This document shows, one piece after another, positions 18,911 through 26,732 of a stretch of DNA of 64,000 bases. A program made the position numbers and the translations under genes. The stretch covers positions 1 through 64,000 of the forward strand of contig QZKY01000005.1 in the NCBI GenBank assembly GCA_003605115.1, given 5' to 3'. Source of the DNA: Oxalobacter sp. GTDB lineage: Bacteria; Pseudomonadota; Gammaproteobacteria; Burkholderiales; Burkholderiaceae_D. The notes beneath the pieces were generated by a model. That model saw nothing but the letters and a program-made list of their open reading frames with translations. It did not search any database and was not told the DNA's origin. How positions within the stretch are numbered: position 1 is the stretch's first letter; every line of letters begins with the position of its first letter.

Positions 18911-19816
18911 TCAGGCCATGACGGCTTTAAAAGGGGCAGACAGGATGGCTTCCACAGCGGGATGGCGGATTTTAAGCTCGTTTGAAATCGCAAAAAATTG
19001 TTCGTTGATGTCGAGGATATCGCCGGTGCGGATCGAATGAAATTGTTCCTGGATGTCCACCGCGAGTGCAGAGGGGGCGGGGAACAAGCCGAGGCCATTG
19101 CGGCCGAAAGTTTTTAAAAGTGCGCTGTCTTCGAATTCACCGACGATATCAGGTCGCACATTGTGACGCTCAAACCACTGATCCAGTCTGCCGCGAATCG
19201 CGTTGTTGCGCGTTGGGAGCAGCATGGGTGCGCCATTCAGGCTTTGCGGAAAATGGGGCGTGAAACGTTTGGCCAGCTCCGGTACGCCGTAGAGCGCAAC
19301 CGGGCACTCCCCTAACGGATGGCTGAATACCCGGAGACTGGATCCTGCGCTGACGGGTCGGTCGGTGAGTACCACGTCGAACTTATGCAGCGCGAGGTCG
19401 GCCAGCAGGGATTCGTATTTTCCATCGAAGCAGGCCACACGGACGCGCTTCGGCTGGTTCAACGCCGCTTCCATGAGTCGGTAAGCCGTCAGTTTGGGCA
19501 GGGAATCCGAAATGCCAACGGTTAAACGCATGGTTTCACCGACACTGTCATCTGCCAGCGTCTCTTGAAGTTGCTCGCTCAACAGAAAAATTTGATCGGC
19601 ATAACCGAGCGCGACCTGTCCCGCTTCAGTGAGAACCAGACGCCGCCCCTTGGGCGCCAGCAAGGATTTGCCAATATCTTGCTCCAGCTGTGCGACTTGC
19701 ATGCTAATCGTTTGCACCGCAACCCCCAAACGCTCCGCAGCACGGCTGACGCCCCCCTCTTTGGCAACCACCCAAAAGTAGTAAAGATGTCTAAAGTTTA
19801 AGCTTTTGTTCTTCAT
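18911..19816 (-). CDS. nhaR: LysR-family transcriptional regulator, NhaR-like
   Basis: The 301-residue protein has a winged helix-turn-helix at residues 7-65 beginning LNFRHLYYFWVVAKEGGVSR, a wording typical of NhaR, the activator of Na+/H+ antiporter genes in response to sodium. A LysR substrate-binding domain follows. No antiporter gene is adjacent; the putative antiporter at 25351-26616 is 5.5 kb away, so the target is unknown. It is divergent from the ribosome hibernation factor gene. The NhaR subfamily call is likely, while the regulon is inference. Confidence 0.8.
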   Translation of the reverse strand: MKNKSLNFRHLYYFWVVAKEGGVSRAAERLGVAVQTISMQVAQLEQDIGKSLLAPKGRRLVLTEAGQVALGYADQIFLLSEQLQETLADDSVGETMRLTVGISDSLPKLTAYRLMEAALNQPKRVRVACFDGKYESLLADLALHKFDVVLTDRPVSAGSSLRVFSHPLGECPVALYGVPELAKRFTPHFPQSLNGAPMLLPTRNNAIRGRLDQWFERHNVRPDIVGEFEDSALLKTFGRNGLGLFPAPSALAVDIQEQFHSIRTGDILDINEQFFAISNELKIRHPAVEAILSAPFKAVMA

Positions 19817-19919
19817 TTCGGTTTTATTGAAGTAATCGTGAGATTATCTTCGCTTTTTTAAAATTATCCAAGCCTATACGATGTAAACTCACAAACAGAA
19901 GAAGGTACAGGGAGTGACC

Positions 19920-20267
19920 ATGAGATCTACCATCATCACGAAGGGTATTGACGCCAGCGAAGCGATGCGCGAATACATCATGGAACGCGTCGAGGCCGCT
20001 TTGTCGCATGCGCAAGACAGCATTCACTACATCACCGTGCGCATCAGCGATATGAACGGCCCCAAAGGGGGTATCGACAAGCGTTGCCAGATTCACCTGA
20101 AGCCGATGGGCTTGCCCGCGGTGATTGTGACGGAAGTTAGTGCGAGTGTGAGCGACGCGATTGATGGTGCCGCACAGCGTGCTGCCAAAGTTGTCAAGCG
20201 TGTGCTGGATCGCGCGAACGCCATTCAGCCGATCAACGTACCGGTGTTACGTCGTATTGGTGTTTAA
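19920..20267 (+). CDS. hpf: Short-form ribosome hibernation promoting factor (HPF/RaiA family)
   Basis: The 115-residue protein has the beta-alpha-beta-beta-beta-alpha fold of the HPF/RaiA family, which binds the decoding centre of idle 30S subunits and silences ribosomes in stationary phase. The N-terminal pattern ITKGIDASEAMREYIMERVE and VSDAIDGAAQRAAKVVKR fit the family. The C-terminal dimerisation domain of long HPF is missing, so it is a short form. An ATG with a GGGAG ribosome site is preferred over a GTG two codons upstream. It lies 33 bp before the BI-1 gene. Confidence 0.85.
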   Translation: MRSTIITKGIDASEAMREYIMERVEAALSHAQDSIHYITVRISDMNGPKGGIDKRCQIHLKPMGLPAVIVTEVSASVSDAIDGAAQRAAKVVKRVLDRANAIQPINVPVLRRIGV

Positions 20268-20300
20268 TGCTTGGTGTGGATTAAACAAGGAAGGGAAAAA

Positions 20301-20996
20301 ATGAATCAGCGTTACAAAAGTTTTCGCGCCGACGTGATGACGTCGGCGACCACTGTCTCCACGCACATGAGTGACGAGCAACGCAGTGTGTTGCGCAATA
20401 CCTATCTGCTGCTTTCGATGTGTCTGGCATTCAGTGCAACCGTCGCAGGTACGGCAGTAATCTTGCAATTGCCGCATCCTGGCATCGTGATAACACTCAT
20501 CGGGTTTTTTGGGTTGTGGTTTCTGGTGAACAAATACCGCACGAGCTGGGCTGGCGTGGCGCTGACATTCGCTTTGACCGGTTTCATGGGGTATACCTTG
20601 GGACCCATCATCGGGCATTACCTTAAATTGCCGAATGGCAGTATGACGGTCATGATGGCAATGGGCGGCACGGCAGCCATTTTCACGGCGATGTCGGCCT
20701 ATGCGTTGGTGAGCAAGCGTGATCTGTCCTTTCTGGGCGGCATGCTGGCAATCGGGGTGCTGGTAGCGTTTCTTGCGGCATTGGTAGCGCTGTTCATGAA
20801 CATTCCGGCGCTCTCGCTGACGGTTTCGGCAGCATTCGTATTGCTCATGTCCGGTATGATTTTGTACGAGACAAGCAGGATTGTGCGCGGTGGAGAAACC
20901 AATTACATCATCGCCACTGTCAGCCTGTTTGTGTCGATATTCAATCTCTTTACCAGTTTGTTGCACATTCTCGGGTTTGTGAACCAATCCGAATAA
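20301..20996 (+). CDS. Bax inhibitor-1/YccA family membrane protein
   Basis: The 231-residue protein has about seven transmembrane segments after a soluble N-terminus and fits the BI-1 family, including MSDEQRSVLRNTYLLL before helix 1 and GETNYIIATVSLFVSIFNLF near the C-terminus. In E. coli the relative YccA modulates the FtsH protease. Eukaryotic and some bacterial members leak calcium. The ATG with the AAGGAAGGG ribosome site is chosen; the frame is open ten more codons upstream. It probably shares a transcript with the hibernation factor gene, which would fit a stress role. Confidence 0.88.
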   Translation: MNQRYKSFRADVMTSATTVSTHMSDEQRSVLRNTYLLLSMCLAFSATVAGTAVILQLPHPGIVITLIGFFGLWFLVNKYRTSWAGVALTFALTGFMGYTLGPIIGHYLKLPNGSMTVMMAMGGTAAIFTAMSAYALVSKRDLSFLGGMLAIGVLVAFLAALVALFMNIPALSLTVSAAFVLLMSGMILYETSRIVRGGETNYIIATVSLFVSIFNLFTSLLHILGFVNQSE

Positions 20997-21057
20997 TTCA
21001 TCTCGGGGTGCGGCTGCAATCAGAGAGCGTTGTGGTCGCCACCTTCGCGACAAGAAA

Positions 21058-22065
21058 ATGCTGAAATCCTTTTACACTTATTTCACCGGGTCTTTCCTTT
21101 TTTGCGGCGCAGCTGTTGTGGTGGCTTACGTCGTAGGTGGTTTCAAGGCAGCATTAACCGTCCTTTTTCTGACCATCCTCGAAACCTCGCTCTCATTCGA
21201 TAATGCCGTGGTGAATGCCGGCATCCTGAAAAATTGGGGAATAAAGTGGCGTCGTCGCTTTTTGACCTGGGGCATGCTGGTTGCGGTCTTCGGCATGCGT
21301 TTGGTTTTCCCTATGATTATTGTAGGGGTGGTGGGCAAGCTGAATCCTTTGCGCACGGTCGAGTTGGCTTTATATTTTCCCGCCGAATACAGTCAATTAC
21401 TCGAATCTGCGCATCATCAAATTTCGGCATTCGGAGCTACATTTTTGATGATGGTGTTTTTCAATTACTTCGTTGCCAAACACAAGACAGAACACTGGTT
21501 GAGGCTTATTGAAGAGCCACTGACGCGCCTGGGCAAGATGGAGGCCATTGAAGCCGCCTTGACCTTGCTGGTTTTGCTGGCTGCCGCGTCGGCGCTGGAC
21601 GATCCAATTCGCGTGGAGTTTATCGAAGCGGGCATTTGGGGCATCGTGACATTTATTCTGAGCAAGGGGATGGCAGCCTTGCTGGGTGGCGAAGAAAAAG
21701 AAGCCGGGCGTCAAATCGTGCGCCAGGGCATTACGGGATTTTTATATTTGGAGTTGATTGACTCCAGCTTTTCTTTCGATGGCGTCGTCGGCGCATTTGC
21801 ATTAACGAAAAATTTGCTCTTCATCATGCTGGGTTTGGGGGCCGGTGCGATGTTTGTCCGGAGCTTCACCTTGCTATTGGTAGACAATAAAACCTTACTC
21901 CACTACCGCTATCTGGAGCACGGCGCGTTCTGGGCCATCGGCGCACTGGCTTTCTTCATGATGATTGGTGTGGGAATGCGTGTGCCGGAAGCTGTGACCG
22001 GAATGGCCGGGGTGTTCCTCATAGCGGCATCGCTGGGAAGTTCCATTCTGGCCAATCGGAAGTAA
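21058..22065 (+). CDS. DUF475 family membrane protein (TerC-like)
   Basis: The 335-residue protein has eight or nine transmembrane segments and the family-typical acidic motifs ETSLSFDNAVVNAGIL near 41-56 and DSSFSFDGVVGAFALT near 233-248. The paired S-F-D-N/G motifs resemble the TerC superfamily, which is linked to metal ion export and tellurite resistance. The substrate of DUF475 proteins is not established. It is a single gene, 61 bp after the BI-1 gene and convergent with pit. Confidence 0.85.
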   Translation: MLKSFYTYFTGSFLFCGAAVVVAYVVGGFKAALTVLFLTILETSLSFDNAVVNAGILKNWGIKWRRRFLTWGMLVAVFGMRLVFPMIIVGVVGKLNPLRTVELALYFPAEYSQLLESAHHQISAFGATFLMMVFFNYFVAKHKTEHWLRLIEEPLTRLGKMEAIEAALTLLVLLAAASALDDPIRVEFIEAGIWGIVTFILSKGMAALLGGEEKEAGRQIVRQGITGFLYLELIDSSFSFDGVVGAFALTKNLLFIMLGLGAGAMFVRSFTLLLVDNKTLLHYRYLEHGAFWAIGALAFFMMIGVGMRVPEAVTGMAGVFLIAASLGSSILANRK

Positions 22066-22080
22066 TCGACCTTTTCAAAC

Positions 22081-22108
22081 CCCCTTGCGCGCGATTGAAC
22101 GCAAGGGG
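22081..22108. terminator. Hairpin between convergent DUF475 and pit genes
   Basis: CCCCTTGCG and CGCAAGGGG form a perfect 9-bp stem between two convergent genes. On the minus strand the stem is followed by GTTTGAAAA, a weak U tract, so it may serve mostly the pit transcript. Confidence 0.6.
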
Positions 22109-22122
22109 CTCGCCGAGAGGTC

Positions 22123-23130
22123 TTACAGTATTTTTGTGCCCAGCCACCACGCAGCACTTGCCATGAGGGCAGAGGCGGGGATGGTGAAGATCCATGCCCA
22201 GACGATGTTGCCAGCGACGCCCCAGCGCACGGCGGAAAAGCGCTTGGCGGAACCTACCCCAACGATGGCACCGGTGATGGTGTGCGTTGTGGAAACGGGG
22301 ATACCCATACTGGTTGCAATAAATAGGGTGATGGCACCACCCGTTTCAGCGCAAAAGCCCCCTACCGGTTTGAGTTTGGTGATTTTTTGCCCCATGGTTT
22401 TGACGATGCGCCAACCGCCAAAAAGTGTCCCCAACCCAATCGCGGCATAGCAGCTCAAGATGACCCACATGGGCAGCCCGTCGCTCTGATGGGTGTACCC
22501 GCCAGCAATCAGCAGCATCCAGATGATCCCCATCGTTTTTTGCGCATCGTTCCCGCCATGTCCCAAACTGTACAGGGAGGCAGAAACCAACTGCATGCGA
22601 CGAAACCATTTGTCCACGTTTCTTGGCGAAGAACGAACGAATAGCCAGGAGACAATGAGCATGATCAATGAGCCAAGCAAAAAACCCATCAATGGCGAAA
22701 TCAGAATGAAAGCCACCGTTTTGATCAACCCGCTGGAGATCAGGGAGCCTGTGCCAGCTTTGGCGACGGCTGCGCCGACAAGGCCGCCAATCAAGGCGTG
22801 AGACGAAGACGATGGAATGCCGTAGTACCACGTCAGCACGTTCCAGGCGATGGCGCCCACAAGGGCGCCAAATACGACGTAATGATCGACAATGGCTGGA
22901 TCAATAGTGCCTTTTCCGATGGTGGACGCAACGTGCAGTTGAAAGAAAAAGATCGCGACGACATTGAAGAAGGCCGCCATCGCAACGGCTTGATGCGGAC
23001 GGAGTACGCCTGTCGAGACCACGGTGGCGATGGCATTTGCTGCATCATGAAAGCCATTCATGAAATCGAACAGCAGCGCCATGCCAATCAGAAAAACCAG
23101 TACGTAAATGCTGAAATTAAATTTATCCAT
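22123..23130 (-). CDS. pit: Low-affinity inorganic phosphate transporter, Pit family
   Basis: The 335-residue inner-membrane carrier moves phosphate as a metal-phosphate complex with protons. It shows the Pit duplicated motif: FDFMNGFHDAANAIATVV near 22-39 and SLGHGGNDAQKTMGIIW near 191-207, the two related H-D-A-A-N/G-N-D-A-Q sequences. About ten hydrophobic helices are present. The DUF47 protein gene lies directly upstream on the same strand, 32 bp away, the classic Pit accessory pairing. Confidence 0.93.
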   Translation of the reverse strand: MDKFNFSIYVLVFLIGMALLFDFMNGFHDAANAIATVVSTGVLRPHQAVAMAAFFNVVAIFFFQLHVASTIGKGTIDPAIVDHYVVFGALVGAIAWNVLTWYYGIPSSSSHALIGGLVGAAVAKAGTGSLISSGLIKTVAFILISPLMGFLLGSLIMLIVSWLFVRSSPRNVDKWFRRMQLVSASLYSLGHGGNDAQKTMGIIWMLLIAGGYTHQSDGLPMWVILSCYAAIGLGTLFGGWRIVKTMGQKITKLKPVGGFCAETGGAITLFIATSMGIPVSTTHTITGAIVGVGSAKRFSAVRWGVAGNIVWAWIFTIPASALMASAAWWLGTKIL

Positions 23131-23162
23131 GTTTTTGGGAATGCAATGCGCAATATTTGCGC

Positions 23163-23789
23163 TTAAGCGTTTTCGACGACGATACCCTCAATGATGTTAG
23201 CAACGTCCTCACAACGGTCCGTCACCGATTCCATAAATTCGTAAAGCGTTTTTAATTTGATCAAATTGCGCACATCCGGTTCATCGCGGAAAAGGCGCGA
23301 GAGGGCGGCGTGCATGACGTGATCGGCATCTGATTCGAGTCGGTCAATTTCATTGCACAGTTCCGTAATGCGACGGCCATGCTTCATGTTGGGCAAAAGG
23401 AGGAGCACTTCCTGAACTTTCAGGGTGCAGGCCAGAACCAGCTCCGCGAGACGCCTCGCTTCGGGTGTGACATGCTGGATGTCATAAAGCGAAACGGTTT
23501 GCGCGGCGTCTTCCATCATGTCGAGAATGTCGTCCATCTTCGTGATGAGGCGGTGAATGTCGTCACGATCCAGCGGTGTAATGAACGTCTTGTGCAGCAT
23601 CGCGATGGTTTTGTCGGTGATCGTGTCAGCTTGCTTCTCGATTTGGTCGATGGCATGCAGATGCTGATCGATATTGCCGAAATCCGTTGTAAGCGCCAGT
23701 AATTCATGCGCACCTTTTACGCAGAGTTCTGCATGCTGATTGAACATGTCAAAGAATTTTCCGTCCTCAGGCATCAATCGTCCAAACAT
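23163..23789 (-). CDS. DUF47 family PhoU-like protein (Pit accessory)
   Basis: The 208-residue all-alpha protein resembles PhoU/DUF47, with acidic metal-binding stretches such as ITKMDDILDMMEDAA and ESVTDRCEDVANIIEG. DUF47 proteins are encoded beside Pit transporters and are thought to adjust phosphate uptake. The upstream open frame is longer, but the ATG giving MFGRLMPEDGKFFDMFNQHA has a CAGGAAAAATT ribosome site and the family N-terminus. It is very likely co-transcribed with pit. Confidence 0.9.
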   Translation of the reverse strand: MFGRLMPEDGKFFDMFNQHAELCVKGAHELLALTTDFGNIDQHLHAIDQIEKQADTITDKTIAMLHKTFITPLDRDDIHRLITKMDDILDMMEDAAQTVSLYDIQHVTPEARRLAELVLACTLKVQEVLLLLPNMKHGRRITELCNEIDRLESDADHVMHAALSRLFRDEPDVRNLIKLKTLYEFMESVTDRCEDVANIIEGIVVENA

Positions 23790-23841
23790 AATTTTTCCTG
23801 TCTTTAGAAATAAATCGAAAATAGGGATAGAGCAAAAAATA

Positions 23842-25236
23842 TCAAGAGCCGCCGTACATGTTCTGACCGCTGGCGTAATTGTCAAATTTTGTGTATTGCC
23901 CCGTAAAGGTCAGGCGAATGCTGCCGATGGGGCCGTTACGCTGTTTCCCGACAATAATCTCTGCAATGCCTTTGTCCGGGGTGTCGGGGTTGTAAACTTC
24001 ATCGCGGTAAATAAACAGGATCAAATCTGCATCTTGCTCAATCGCGCCAGATTCGCGCAAGTCAGACATGACGGGGCGCTTATTGGGGCGTTGTTCGACC
24101 GAACGGTTCAACTGCGAAAGGGCAATGACCGGGCAATTCATTTCCTTGGCAAGCGCTTTAAGATCGCGCGAAATCTCTGAAATCTCTGTCGCGCGATTTT
24201 CATTGTTTGAATCCGAAGCCATCAATTGCAGGTAATCGATGATGATGAGGCCGAGCATGCCGCATTGGCGCTTGAGGCGGCGCGCGCGCGCGCGCAGATC
24301 GGTGGAGGTCAGAGCCGGGGTTTCGTCGATGAACAATTGGGTATCGTTCATCTTTTGCACAGCGTATGTGAGGCGCGGCCAGTCATCATCGGTCAAGCGA
24401 CCCGTGCGCAGACGGTGCTGGTCGAGCCGACCCACTGAGCCGACCATTCGCATGGCTAACTGTGACGCACCCATTTCCATCGAAAAAATGGCAACGGGGA
24501 GTCCGCTCTCAATGGCAACATGCTCGCCAACGTTGACAGAAAAAGCCGTTTTGCCCATTGAGGGGCGACCCGCCACGATGATCAAATCGCCAGGTTGCAA
24601 GCCAGAGGTCATGCGATCAAGATCAACAAAACCGGTGGGCACGCCGGTAATGTCATTAGGATTGTCGCGCCGATAGAGCTCATCAATGCGCTCAACAACC
24701 TGGGTTAGCAGTGGCTGGATTTCCTGAAAATTTTGGGAGCCGCGCGCACCCTCTTCGGCAATGGCCAGGATTTTTGATTCCGCCTCATTCAATAAATGGC
24801 GAACCTCCTTGCCTTGCGGGCGAAAGGCTTGTCCGGCAATTTCATCTGAAACGGTGATCAATTTCCGCAGTACGCCGCGCTCTCGCACAATTTCTGCATA
24901 GCGGCGAATGTTAGCGGCAGAGGGGGTGTTTTGAGCCAGCGCATTCAGGTAAGCCAATCCGCCAACCTCTTCGGCCTTGCCGGTATTGGTCAGGGATTCA
25001 AAAACCGTGATGACATCGGCCGGACGGGAGGCCGAGATGAGTCTATGGATGTGATTAAATATGAGGCGGTGATCGTAGCGGTAGAAGTCGCTTTCGGTCA
25101 GCAAATCCGCAATTCGATCCCACGCCACATTATCTAAAAGCAAACCGCCTAAAACGGATTGCTCGGCTTCAATCGAGTGCGGTGGCACCCGTAAAGAACT
25201 CAGTTGCGGATCGTCAATGAGATTCATGGCGCGCAT
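23842..25236 (-). CDS. dnaB: Replicative DNA helicase DnaB
   Basis: The 464-residue hexameric helicase unwinds DNA at the replication fork. It has an N-terminal helical domain starting with PPHSIEAEQSVLGGLLLDN, a linker, and a RecA-type motor with Walker A GRPSMGKT at 223-230, the Walker B-like IIIDYLQLM and the downstream SQLNRSVEQRPNKRPVMSDL. The second ATG (25227, MNLIDDPQLSS) is an equally possible start because neither has a clear ribosome site. No intein is present. It is followed on the same strand by the DUF47-pit pair. Confidence 0.96.
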   Translation of the reverse strand: MRAMNLIDDPQLSSLRVPPHSIEAEQSVLGGLLLDNVAWDRIADLLTESDFYRYDHRLIFNHIHRLISASRPADVITVFESLTNTGKAEEVGGLAYLNALAQNTPSAANIRRYAEIVRERGVLRKLITVSDEIAGQAFRPQGKEVRHLLNEAESKILAIAEEGARGSQNFQEIQPLLTQVVERIDELYRRDNPNDITGVPTGFVDLDRMTSGLQPGDLIIVAGRPSMGKTAFSVNVGEHVAIESGLPVAIFSMEMGASQLAMRMVGSVGRLDQHRLRTGRLTDDDWPRLTYAVQKMNDTQLFIDETPALTSTDLRARARRLKRQCGMLGLIIIDYLQLMASDSNNENRATEISEISRDLKALAKEMNCPVIALSQLNRSVEQRPNKRPVMSDLRESGAIEQDADLILFIYRDEVYNPDTPDKGIAEIIVGKQRNGPIGSIRLTFTGQYTKFDNYASGQNMYGGS

Positions 25237-25350
25237 TATACCGTCTCAGATGGCGAAAGACCTCAAACGCGCCGAATAATTCCGACTAAATGCGACCGCA
25301 AAAAGTGTCAAAAAGGCATTGCAAGAAAAGAAATCACCAAAAGGGTGCGG

Positions 25351-26616
25351 CTAAAAGAAAATCCACAGACAAGCAATCGCCACCACGGTTGGGGGAATGG
25401 CAAAAACGAACAAACGAATGGGGCTGATCGCTTGTTCTTCGAACCCATGCCCCAAAATCGCGAAAGCGGCCGGGTTGGGCGCGTTGGCGATCACTGTCAG
25501 GCCGCCGCCAGTAACAGCACCGGCAACGAGCGCAAATTTTGCCGTCTCGGAAAGTCCTTCAATGAGCGAACCAAGATAAGTTAAAGCAGCGTTGTCTGTG
25601 ATGGCGGTCAAGGCGGTTGCGCCGAAGTACAGGGTGTCGGCACTCATGCCTGCCAGCAAGGGTTGCAGCCACCACTTTTGCAGCCCCCCCAATACCACCA
25701 GCCCGGCCAGGAAAAACGCCACCAGCAAGCCTTCGCGCAACATGAGAGGATCCTGATGGCGGGGGTAAGCTTCTGTATAGCCCAGGAAAAACAGGAAAAT
25801 TCCCATGAAGACGACGGGGTGGTGGCTAAAGAAAACAACCGCAAACAAAAAGAGCAAATGAACCAGCACCACCACCATTGGCGAAGCCTGTTCGGAAGGC
25901 ATGACCGATTGCGCCGGCAAGGCGCGCAAGGCACGATGGAACAAGAGGGTTGCCGCGCCCGCATTGATGAAGACAGCGAGTGCGGATTTCCAGCCAAACA
26001 TGGCCAGCATAAAAGACGTGTCCCACTGCCACGTCGCAGCCACCATCAGAACAGGTGGCGCGGCATATGCCGTCAGGGTGCCGCCGATGGAGACATTGAC
26101 GAGTAAGACTGCCAGCGTTGCATACTTCAGATGCTTGGAGACACCCTGAATGAAGTAACGGTCGCGCAGCATGAGTGCTGCCAGCGTCATCGCTGCCGGC
26201 TCCGTGATGAGTGAACCCAGTAAAGGAACCACTGTCAAGACGAGCAAATAAAAAGCCATTTGCTCAGGGAGTGGGACAAAGCGCACAGCCTGGTTGACCA
26301 GGAAGCGCGCAATATACAGGACGGGGCGCGTGCCAGCCACGACAAGAATGACGAAAACGAACAACGGTTCAGTGAAGTTTTGACGTTCAAGATAGCGAAT
26401 GGTGTCGCCGGAGTCCCCAAACGCTGCCAAAGCCAACATGAGTACGAGCGCCCAGAAACCGAAGACAATTTCAACTTCGCCGAGCAAATGCCACAAGCCG
26501 GCGTGACGCGGGTTCAGATGCGCCAGGCGCTCGAAATATTTGGTCGCAAACGTATGAACGACTGCGATCGCAAAAATGCTAGCGCTGATGGTTTCTATGA
26601 GATGATTTTGCACCAT
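25351..26616 (-). CDS. Putative Na+/H+ antiporter (ion-transporter-like membrane protein)
   Basis: The 421-residue polytopic protein has about 11-12 hydrophobic helices and conserved half-helix-like stretches such as SLITEPAAMTLAALML and ALTAITDNAALTYLG. The TDNAALT and EPAAMT motifs resemble those of ion-transporter-superfamily proteins annotated as putative Na+/H+ antiporters. The substrate ion is not proven. The gene is single, with dnaB downstream on the same strand and pabB-pabC divergent. A NhaR-like regulator lies 5.5 kb away. Confidence 0.75.
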   Translation of the reverse strand: MVQNHLIETISASIFAIAVVHTFATKYFERLAHLNPRHAGLWHLLGEVEIVFGFWALVLMLALAAFGDSGDTIRYLERQNFTEPLFVFVILVVAGTRPVLYIARFLVNQAVRFVPLPEQMAFYLLVLTVVPLLGSLITEPAAMTLAALMLRDRYFIQGVSKHLKYATLAVLLVNVSIGGTLTAYAAPPVLMVAATWQWDTSFMLAMFGWKSALAVFINAGAATLLFHRALRALPAQSVMPSEQASPMVVVLVHLLFLFAVVFFSHHPVVFMGIFLFFLGYTEAYPRHQDPLMLREGLLVAFFLAGLVVLGGLQKWWLQPLLAGMSADTLYFGATALTAITDNAALTYLGSLIEGLSETAKFALVAGAVTGGGLTVIANAPNPAAFAILGHGFEEQAISPIRLFVFAIPPTVVAIACLWIFF

Positions 26617-26674
26617 AACGAGATAATAACGCGATACGTGCTAGATTCATATTTTAAAAAGGAGATAGTGTTAA

Positions 26675-26731
26675 ATGAAGATGGACGATCAATTTAACCC
26701 ACCAGCCATTGCTTGTCGGCATGCGGCATAA
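26675..26731 (+). CDS. Possible 18-residue leader peptide before pabB-pabC
   Basis: A strong ribosome site (AAAAAGGAGAT) lies 8 nt before an ATG that opens an 18-codon frame, MKMDDQFNPPAIACRHAA. Its TAA stop is separated by a single base from the ATG used for pabB-pabC, which itself has no good ribosome site. This layout suggests translation of the small frame feeds ribosomes into the enzyme gene. It could be a simple coupling cistron or an attenuation leader. Alternatively, an old start was disrupted and the frame shifted. Confidence 0.5.
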   Translation: MKMDDQFNPPAIACRHAA

Positions 26732-26732
26732 A

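Noticed and set aside
24230-24310. GC-rich alternating CGCG run near 24280 as a possible special structure
   Set aside because: It encodes the Arg/Ala-rich LRARARRLKRQ segment of DnaB on the minus strand; codon choice explains it.
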